64,000 nt of DNA from Ceratotherium simum simum. Lineage: Eukaryota > Chordata > Mammalia > Perissodactyla > Rhinocerotidae. The notes under the pieces were generated by a model. It was given only the letters and a program-made list of their open reading frames with translations, had not been told where the DNA came from and did not search any database. Numbering within the stretch: the stretch's first letter is position 1; each line of letters opens with the position of its first letter. Positions 56,880 to 64,000 of the stretch are shown here, in pieces. The translations under genes and the position numbers were made by a program. The stretch lies in assembly GCF_000283155.1 (NCBI RefSeq), contig NW_004454173.1:4937971-5001970 (forward strand). The letters are read 5' to 3'.

Positions 56880-57450
56880 TGCCTAATTAAAACAGGTACT
56901 CTCATGTGTTGAAATGTAAATTTGGTATGCTCCTTTTTTGTAAACCAAATTGGCAGCATATGTTAAAAGCCTTAAAAAAGGATTATTAGGTTTGCTTCTA
57001 GGAATTTATATCAAAATCACAATCCTGAGTACCCCCCAAATTTTATGCCCAAATACTTATGATAGCATTATTTATAGTGCAAGCATGGGTAACAACCTAA
57101 ACATGGCTATGTGTTGAATTAGATTGGAACACAATTATACAGTGGAATTTTTTGCAACAATTAAAATTTTAATGTAATATTTAAAATAACATTTTTTCTA
57201 TATTATCATGTTAAGTTTTAAAAATTCAGGATATAAATATATATGCATGTATGTGTATGTGTGTGGGTCACAATGATCAAAAAGCAATTTTCCCAACACT
57301 ATAAACAAAGACTAAAATGAAATGCCTCAAAATATTAATACTGGTTGTCATTTGGAGATCGCACTATGGTGGCCTTTTTCTCTATTTTTCATTTGTGTGT
57401 ATTTTCCACATTTTTATGTGAATATGTACTACTGTTATAATAGGGGAACT
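56880..57450 (+). mobile_element. L1M 3' end
   Basis: 'aggtactctcatgtgttgaaatgtaaattt', 'ttgcttctaggaatttatatc', 'gatagcattatttatagtgc', 'gtaacaacctaaac', 'gaatatgtactactgttataat' follow an old L1 (L1MC/L1ME-like) 3' end. Heavily diverged. Confidence 0.6.
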
Positions 57451-57834
57451 CTCCATGTTCCTAATATTGGCAGAATTGAGGCACTGCCCTCTTTACACAG
57501 ATTAGGAATAGTGTGGGCTTTCTGCACAAGCTCAGAAAGCTTCTCTAAAGGAAACCAAGATTTCAGCGACTACCTCAGAATATAGCATCCAGTTGAGGCA
57601 TTGCAGGAAAGTGGAGGGGTTCCCAGACTGAGAAAAATAGAGTTAGGTGATGGATTCCTTCTTCAACACATAAAAGAGCAAACGAAGCGACAACCGTGTA
57701 TTAAGTGCTTAATATGTGGTAGGTTGGTTGAAAAGGGTCAGAAGCTAAATGTGATGAATGGCTGAATGAAAAGAAGGATGGCTACAGTATTTCTCCTCCA
57801 GCCATCATGTAGGACCTCCTCAGCTGGAGTGTGG

Positions 57835-58425
57835 CTAAAGAGCTGGTCTTCCTTTCTGCAGTTCTGCAACAACCCTCATCTTACTTTCCATTCCCATCCT
57901 TTTCCCAGGCTGCAGCGAGAGAGCTTTTCAAAGAGCAAACCTTCAACAGATTCCTAGTGCCCCTGGGGATAAACTCTGAACTCCTTATGGTGGTTGACAA
58001 GGCCCTGTATGATCTGGCATCAGCTTACCTCTAGCTTTCTCTTCTGCTTCCTTACTCTACCTTCCAGGCATTCTGATCTTCACCCGGCTTTGCCTCTGGT
58101 GTTCTCTCAGGTTGGACCCATCCTATCTCTTTCATCTAGCTAACTCCTGCTTACTTTTCAAGTCTCTGGGTAAGTGCTGCCTGCATTGGGAAAATTTAGC
58201 TGCTCCCACTGTGTGCATCTATGGTAATCACTGCTTTTCCTATCATAGCTCTTTTGGTATGTTAGTAAGTTCTCCGGTTTAATCATCCTTCTCATCTCGA
58301 CCGTGGGCTCTGTGAGGGCAAGGGCTGAGTCTGTCCTGTTCACTTTCACACCTACAGTGCCTCACAGGGGAGCAACAGATGTTTACTGCATGAATGAATC
58401 AGTGAATGAAGAAGTGAACCTGATT
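57835..58425 (+). mobile_element. L2 LINE 3' part
   Basis: Sense-strand L2: 'ggggataaactctgaactcc', 'gttgacaaggccctgtatgatctgg', 'atcagcttacctctagc', 'ttaccttcc'-type stretch, 'gggctctgtgagggcaaggg', 'cctacagtgcctcacagggg', 'cagatgtttactgcatgaatgaatc'. The terminal (tgaa)n is characteristic. Short frames are remnants only. Confidence 0.8.
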
Positions 58426-58669
58426 ACAGCCAACTTCCCCAAAACTGTTTTACAATAAAGATGACACATGTCATGGTGGTGGCGGTCCTGGGGGCGCTGT
58501 GAGTCCCTCATTCAGCACCCAAGTCCCGACTGCTGTCCTCAGTTAACAGATACACGTATGTGAGTGCATACTTCGAGAGATTTTTCAAATTAATTTTTCA
58601 AACCCCTTCTGGAAAAAAAAAATTTCTGATACATTGACCAATAGTTTCTAATCCTTAAAAAAAAGAGAC
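58426..58669. other. unassigned
   Basis: Nothing recognised. Confidence 0.4.
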
Positions 58670-59000
58670 ATCCTCATTCAAGAACAGTGGAATAAATAAA
58701 CTATGATTCGTAAAATAGTTATAATCTTTAAAGATACGGGAAAATAATAATACTATTATTAATAATATAGTAAGATTACAAAAAGTATACAAACTACATA
58801 TACAGAATAAGCTAATCTCTCCCACATGAAAAGAAACGTATATATTTTATATTTACATAATGAAAAGATTGGAAGAACATGAATCAAAAAATATATTGTG
58901 ATTATTTTTGAGGATTATCACATGTAAAATACTTTTCTTCCTTATACTTTTCACTACTTCTCTTCAGAATGAGCATGTATTACTTTTGTTAAAACACTAA
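58670..59000 (+). mobile_element. L1M 3' end (diverged)
   Basis: 'gtggaataaataaactatgattcg', then an A/T-rich UTR, ending 'cagaatgagcatgtattacttttg', the typical end of an old L1 3' UTR. Confidence 0.5.
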
Positions 59001-60248
59001 GAGTTATCAAAAACTCTTTATAATAAGATGAATTCCTTTATGTGTCGGCAGTTGTTCCAAAAATTGTTTTCAGACTAAAGGATAGGCATGAATATTTTTC
59101 ATACAGCACATATGTATTTTACAATATTTTATACTGAATAGATTTAATAATGCAATAACCTGTAATGCAGATGTTACCAGAAGACACTACAAAACTACAA
59201 TCATCTTCACTCTGACTTCTCAAATATCCTCATGTTCAGAGTTTTTCATATTTCTCAAGGGAAAACAATTTTATTAAGGAATATTTTATGAAATGGTTTG
59301 GAAATTAAACTAACGCACATATTATTATGCCAAGCATAAATAAAATGACATTTAAAAAAAAAAGACTAAATGATAGGCTAGAGGCAATTAACCAATGGTA
59401 TAGTTACCTGAAGTGGATTAGGGGAGAGGCTAACTTGGGCAGAATGACCTCTTGAAAGAGTCAGGCCACAAGCAGCAGTTCAGATGGCTCCTCTGGGAAA
59501 GTCCCTCACCTGCACCACCTATCTCAACAGATCTAGGAAGTTGCTTTTTCTTTTGCTTAACAATAGGTCCAGTGATAAGCAAAACTGCCTTCCTCCAAAG
59601 CTCCCTGAAGTGCAAAAAGACTAAGATCAAAGGAACCATTAGCCACTCCCTGAACTTCAAAGGTTTCTCCTATGGGAACTCTGAGAAGCAGCCGGGAGTT
59701 TACAGATTACTTGGAGACTTCCATTACAGTGTATAAATCTACCATTACAAATATCTTGGTTACTGTATTCTTTTTATTTCCTTACTATGGCTACATTTTA
59801 AGTTTTACAGTTTTGTCATATTAAAATGAGTAACAAATCAAAATATATTGGGACTAGAGACTTACACACTCCAGATGAGCATTGCAGCCCTATTCTTAGC
59901 ATTTTTGTGCTTTCTAAACCTAGCTTTTAAATGTCTTGATTGTTTCTATATTTTCTCATTCAGAAAAAAAAGCAATAAAACAGGCATTTTGTTTCACATC
60001 GTTTGTGTTTTAATGCAATATTCAAACAAACTCTACAAAATCACTGACCTCTCCCGGACTGGTTTCACAGACTCAGTCCCCACAATGATGAAAGTGTCTC
60101 TTCAGTAAGACATTTCATGCAGGCTGTGGTGACTTACCACCCAAACAATTCAATCGGCCATGTGTGTGTAGACTGTTGTGTTGTCATTAAACACATTGCC
60201 TCAAAGTGCTCATTTTAACAATAAAAAATGCATCTGTATGTGATTTTT
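59001..60248. other. 1.25 kb unassigned
   Basis: No repeat recognised. Overlapping frames on both strands at 59430-59736 and one at 59848-60108 have no recognised product. Confidence 0.4.
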
Positions 60249-60249
60249 T

Positions 60250-60430
60250 TTCCTTTTTATGAAATTCTTTATTAAAAAGTAAATTTTGTATTGAAATATA
60301 GCATATATACATAAATCATAAGTTTATGGCTCAATAAATTTTCACAAAGAATATACACTCATGTAATAACTAGCACTTAGATCAAAAAATAGGTCATAGA
60401 ATATTTCTAGCACACCAGAACCCTCTCTTG
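60250..60430 (-). mobile_element. L1M 3' UTR fragment
   Basis: 'ttgaaatatagcatatatacataaatcataag', 'gctcaataaattttcacaaag', 'cttagatcaaaaaatagg', 'ctagcacaccagaaccctctc' match the reverse of an L1 3' UTR. Confidence 0.65.
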
Positions 60431-60449
60431 GGCCCTCTTCCACTGTCCT

Positions 60450-60960
60450 GACTTCTAACCTGAGATACCAAATATACTAACTAACAGTGGCCAGATCATA
60501 TATAAAAATAGAGCTCTGATCCACAACCTGCAGCAAACTGTCCACCAACCCCTTATCTCTAATAAACCACCCAGGAAGTCAGCCTGCTGTAAGCTGGACT
60601 TGTAGGAAGTCAGTCTGCTATCTCTAGTAACAATCCAGGAATCCAAACAATCACTTCTGTAACAATTGGCCCCAAATGGCCAGGACTTGATTAATAACTG
60701 ACAGCTTCCCTAATTTTTGTCCCTGTCTCAACTTAGGACCAACTAGAGAAAGGCAAATATGCACCCCTAGCCAATCTTGTAAGTGAGTATCTTAAGCAAA
60801 GAACCTTAAGCGAAAGATCCTAGAAGATACTACTAGACCCATAAGACCATAGAAGACACTTCTGTTATTGCTTCCAGTGATGAGAAGTCCTATATATATA
60901 AACTTGTTTAAAGGCATTTATGCCAAGAGAGACATCTACAGTCTAAAAAGGAGCAGAGCA
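60450..60960 (+). mobile_element. possible LTR (class unknown)
   Basis: A C/A-rich block with two diverged copies of 'aggaagtcagcctgct / aggaagtcagtctgct' (about 60570, 60605). It also has 'acaattggccccaaatggcc' and, near the end, a TATA-like tatatatataaac. The style is that of an ERV LTR, but termini and duplication were not found. Confidence 0.35.
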
Positions 60961-61164
60961 AGGTCAATCTTTGATTTATGCATTTAGAATAATGTATTAT
61001 GCACCTACCAGTAAAAAGAATAAGATATAATTCCCACCCTTAAAAGTCTTCTATTCTAGAAGAAGCCACAGACTAGCAAAGAAGTGCTGGGAACAAGTTC
61101 AGTCACAGAAATTCAGAGCACTCACACAGCAGGGAGATGTCAGGTTGCAAGTGGTGAGGGGGGC

Positions 61165-61208
61165 TGTGTGCGTGTGCGTGTGCATGTGTGTGTGTGTGTG
61201 TGTATGTG
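61165..61208 (+). repeat. (GT)n microsatellite with CG/CA interruptions
   Basis: An impure TG run (tgtgtgcgtgtgcgtgtgcatg, then pure TG), followed by a short GA-rich patch. Confidence 0.92.
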
Positions 61209-61601
61209 ACAGAGACAGAGAGAGATTAGGAGTGGTGGAGGTGATGATTTCAAGGACCAGTAGCAGCATGAGCCCAGACACAGAGACCAGAAATCATCTT
61301 ACACATTTGGGGAACTACAAGTAGTAGTTCAGTTCAAAGTCCACTCATTCATAAATACAATAATCGTTATTAATTGAATACTTTGAGTTGAAGTTGTGAA
61401 CGGCAAAAAATAACTTGTGCTTCAAGGTAAGATTCTCAAGAGGGCCTTGTTTATGCAGTGAACATAGAATGTGGCCTTCCACACATCCACTCCCCATTCT
61501 TCTTTCTAACAGAGACTCATTTTGTTTAGTAGACACCTCTTCTCCACACACCCATATACCTCCAAGGAAGCTCACCCATGCTTAGCCCCAGGTAGCCTAG
61601 T

Positions 61602-61656
61602 GGGTAAACCTAGCCTCCTTCCAGTGACTGACTCAGGAATAGCATGGACCAATTCT
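61602..61656 (+). repeat. copy 1 of a locally repeated ~55-bp unit
   Basis: Contains a 22-bp word (61621-61642) that recurs identically at 62443-62464, with similar flanks (gtaaacc before, ccaattc after). Probably part of an LTR-like repeat. Confidence 0.6.
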
Positions 61657-61956
61657 GATCAAGGAGACACCAAGAAAGGTTTGCTAGAGGCTTCTGGAAA
61701 AGGTACTCTTCATGAGTTACTGAAAGCCTCTCCCTTCCCCTCACTGTGCATGAATCAAGATACACAGAGCCCCAAATACTTATGGCAACCATATTACAAC
61801 CATGAGGAAACCCAGCTTTAGGATGGAGCTCTCTGAACAGCAGGAGAGGAAAAAACCTGGGTTCTCAATATCATTGAACCAACTAACCCTGAACTTCACC
61901 CTGTCTCTGATAGTCTTTTACATGATCTAATTCTCTTATGTTTTAAAAAGCTAGAT

Positions 61957-62131
61957 TGAATTGGTTTTTCTGTTATTTGTGGCCAAAGCACCCAATCAAG
62001 GTTTAGATTTGATTATTAGGCAATGGGGAGTCACTTCTTCAAGGTTTAAGCAGAAGACTGACATAATCAGTTTGCATTTTAGGAAGACAGCAGAGGCAGA
62101 AATACTGAGGATGGATGGTTGGGATGGGAGA
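61957..62131 (-). mobile_element. L2 LINE, part 1
   Basis: 'ggcaatggggagtcacttcttc', 'aaggtttaagcagaagactgacataatc', 'tttgcattttaggaagac' match the antisense of the L2 ORF2 end. The copy resumes beyond 62600. Confidence 0.55.
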
Positions 62132-62350
62132 CTAGCTAACATTTACTGAGGGCTTACTATGTGCTTCGTATTAGTCTAAACATTTTACATGTATTAATTC
62201 ATTTAACCCTTCCAAAATCTTACGAGGCATGTAATATTATCCATGTTCAATAAGAAGAATCTGAAGCTCAGAGACATTAAGTTGTCCAAGATCACGTACC
62301 TAGTAAGTGGCAGAGCGAGGATTTGAATTCCAATTTTATTATAGACATTC
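62132..62350 (-). mobile_element. MIR SINE, nearly complete
   Basis: 'aacatttactgagggcttactatgtgc', 'tttacatgtattaattcattta', 'tctgaagctcagagacattaag', 'gtacctagtaagtggcagagcg', 'aggatttgaattcca' give the reverse MIR from 3' end to core. Confidence 0.85.
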
Positions 62351-62421
62351 CTTCACCTGCCAGCCGTATATTTCAGGAGAGGCTCATCTCATTCTCAGCC
62401 TCAAATAGGCCTAAGTGATAG

Positions 62422-62481
62422 AAGAGTAAACCCAGCCCCTTTCCAGTGACTGACTCAGGAATAGGCTGGTGACCCAATTCC
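62422..62481 (+). repeat. copy 2 of the local repeat unit
   Basis: See 61602-61656. It shares the identical 22-bp core and both flanks. Confidence 0.6.
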
Positions 62482-62514
62482 GCTGTGGCTGCTAACCACC
62501 AAGTCATGCCGCGT

Positions 62515-62604
62515 ACTTCATAGCGTTATTGTGAAAACTAAATGGGCTATTGCTTGTAACAAACTTAATACGTGGTAGGCCCACAATAATTGCTGGCTAC
62601 TACT
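62515..62604 (+). mobile_element. MIR 3' fragment
   Basis: 'tacttcatagcgttattgtg', 'aaaactaaatgggc' and 'tacgtggtaggcccacaataattg' follow the MIR 3' end in plus orientation. Confidence 0.6.
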
Positions 62605-63415
62605 ATTGTGATTATAGACTACTATGATCAAGAAAAACTGAGAAGGAATGTTCAGGGAGGGAAGGCAAAGGAGAGTGGTATGCCAGAAGCCAAGGGAAAA
62701 GTTTCTGGAACGCACAGCAGGATCAAATGCCATGGAGGAATAAAGTGACATGAGTGTTGAAAAGAGCCTAACGGGGCTAACCTTTGGGACATAATGGGTG
62801 ACTTTTGCCAAAGAGGTGTTAGTGGAAGGGCTGAGGTAGAAGCCAACCAACTAGCTGAAGAGCAAATTTGCACCTGAGTGGAGATAGTGGCTACCTATTT
62901 CAGATTAGGAGTTTCACTGTGATGGAAAGGGGAGGGAGAAAGGATGGTAGCAGAAGTCTCCAGACGGAACACATATAAACTTCGAGGCAGTAGCTAGCAA
63001 AGGTACTGCTGAAAATTCAGCAGAGAGAAATAATGATGGGTCAGGTCCTAAAGGAGACTAAAGGAGATGGAATCAAGCTCACGGGTGGAGGGAGGCATTA
63101 GTCTTGAAGAGTTGGGCCATATCCCACCCACTAAGATTGGGGGGAAGGAGGTAAGGGTAAGTTCAGATAAAGATGTATTTATAGGCATGGGGGGTGGAAG
63201 TGGAAGGAGTGCACCTAGGGATAGCTCATTTTTCTTAGTGAAATGGAGGCAGGGTCATCTGCTGAGAAGCACAGTATGAAGCAAGTAGTGGTGAGGGATA
63301 GTCGCTGTTGGATGAAGCTAGCCTGGAAGACAGGTATAAACAATTCTAGAGTACTGACAGCTGAGGTCCTAGCTAAATTGGAGACCAAGAATTTTCAATG
63401 ACTTTAACATGTAGG
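62605..63415 (-). mobile_element. L2 LINE, part 2: ORF2 reverse-transcriptase relic
   Basis: Translated on the minus strand, the frame ending near 62518 and starting at 62850 retains pieces such as GFYLSPSTNTSLAKVT and later LFSTLMSLYSSMAFDPA. These align with the L2/CR1 reverse-transcriptase motif 'GFRP..STETALAKVTNDLL ... DLSAAFDTVDH'. The catalytic-region aspartates at the 'LDLSAAFD' site are partly lost (LY.SMAFD). In a live element this protein copies the LINE RNA into DNA at the target nick. Here stops and indels show it is dead. It runs to about 63415 with 'gatggaatcaagctcacgggtgg' and 'caggtcatctgctgag'-like L2 antisense words. Confidence 0.65.
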
Positions 63416-64000
63416 AATAAATGATTCTCCCCAGCACATCTCACCAACCCAGGTGGAGATATGAGAATCAGCCTGTCCATGTCTTTGGGCAGGTTATGAA
63501 AGTTAGTATGAGATTGAAAGTAATGGAAATGGGGACTATTTGACCATAGCCCTCTCTGGTTCTTCATACTCCCTTGAGGCCTTAGTTCTACAAACAAAAT
63601 CAGTGCGTACAATTGGGCATGCCAACCACTGTTCTCAAAGGGAAAGAAGGTTAAAGAACAGACTGTCACCCCCCAAATTCAAAGGGAGGATTCAAGTTGT
63701 TAATTAAGTGTTCCAGGATTACAGGTGGTAAAACAATATACTAATATTGATCCTTTGATTAAATTCTATAGCCCTCATATTTGATATATGCCCTTTTTTC
63801 ATCCAGGATAAAACAATGTTAAGAACACTCACATTCAAGGCTTTATGTATAATAGACAGGATTAGTAGGATTAAGAACCACATGGCATTGTAAAATAAAA
63901 CTACACAAATATTTAAATTATTCAGTATGTGTGCCTATGGCACATAACATACCATCCTGCTGAGTCAAGAGAATTTAAAGCATCTCTCCATTATTAATGT
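63416..64000. other. unassigned
   Basis: Nothing recognised. The minus-strand frame at 63373-63669 has no known relative. Confidence 0.4.

Noticed and set aside
61099..61281. Histidine/threonine-repeat peptide on the minus strand
   Set aside because: Translation of the GT microsatellite.

Overview
The window looks like intergenic or deep-intronic nuclear DNA from an odd-toed ungulate (Perissodactyla). The main evidence is nine tRNA-Ser-headed SINEs of the equine repetitive element (ERE) type, most with clean target-site duplications. They sit on an older mammal-wide background of MIR, L2, MLT1/MaLR LTRs, HAL1 and L1M fragments. Horse, rhinoceros and tapir cannot be told apart by eye. Two 100-N runs show it is a draft assembly. 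No protein-coding exon, tRNA, rRNA or snRNA gene could be supported: every long open frame is short, unrecognised or explained by a repeat.

Layout. 0-7 kb: mostly unique AT-rich DNA with two MIRs, two EREs and a CA microsatellite. 7-14.5 kb: an L2 split by an LTR-like insertion, a MIR split by an MLT1 LTR, another LTR relic and an old L1 piece. 14.5-17.8 kb: a HAL1 copy, an L1 3' UTR on the minus strand, then an assembly gap whose two flanks carry the same 41-bp sequence. 18-21 kb: no recognised repeat. 21-24.5 kb: a long L2 relic with a G-quadruplex-type run, an unrecognised gene-like relic (23.2-23.7 kb) and a MaLR LTR. 25.6-28.5 kb: LTR relics and the 5' end of an old L1 interrupted by an ERE.

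30.5-31.2 kb is the only strong CpG cluster (about 58 CpGs in 630 bp). About 5 kb without any repeat I recognise follows it. This is the best candidate for a promoter or regulatory domain in the window. 36.5-36.9 kb holds a tRNA-headed SINE with what looks like an RTE-type 3' end. 38-38.9 kb is an L1 3' end. 41.4-42.5 kb is an L1 piece and an ERE containing the second gap.

45-51.6 kb is a dense nest: EREs, an L2 split by an MLT1, an L1 3' end, and a 601-bp solo LTR with a 4-bp duplication. 52.5-59 kb carries further L1, L2, MIR and ERE copies. 60-63.4 kb has an L1 3' UTR, a possible LTR, a GT microsatellite and an L2 relic that still encodes a recognisable reverse-transcriptase stretch on the minus strand. 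Nothing here forms a pathway or operon. The interest lies in the insertion chronology, the CpG island with its repeat-poor flank, the unidentified relic and the assembly artefacts. Repeat family names come from memory of consensus sequences, not from a search.
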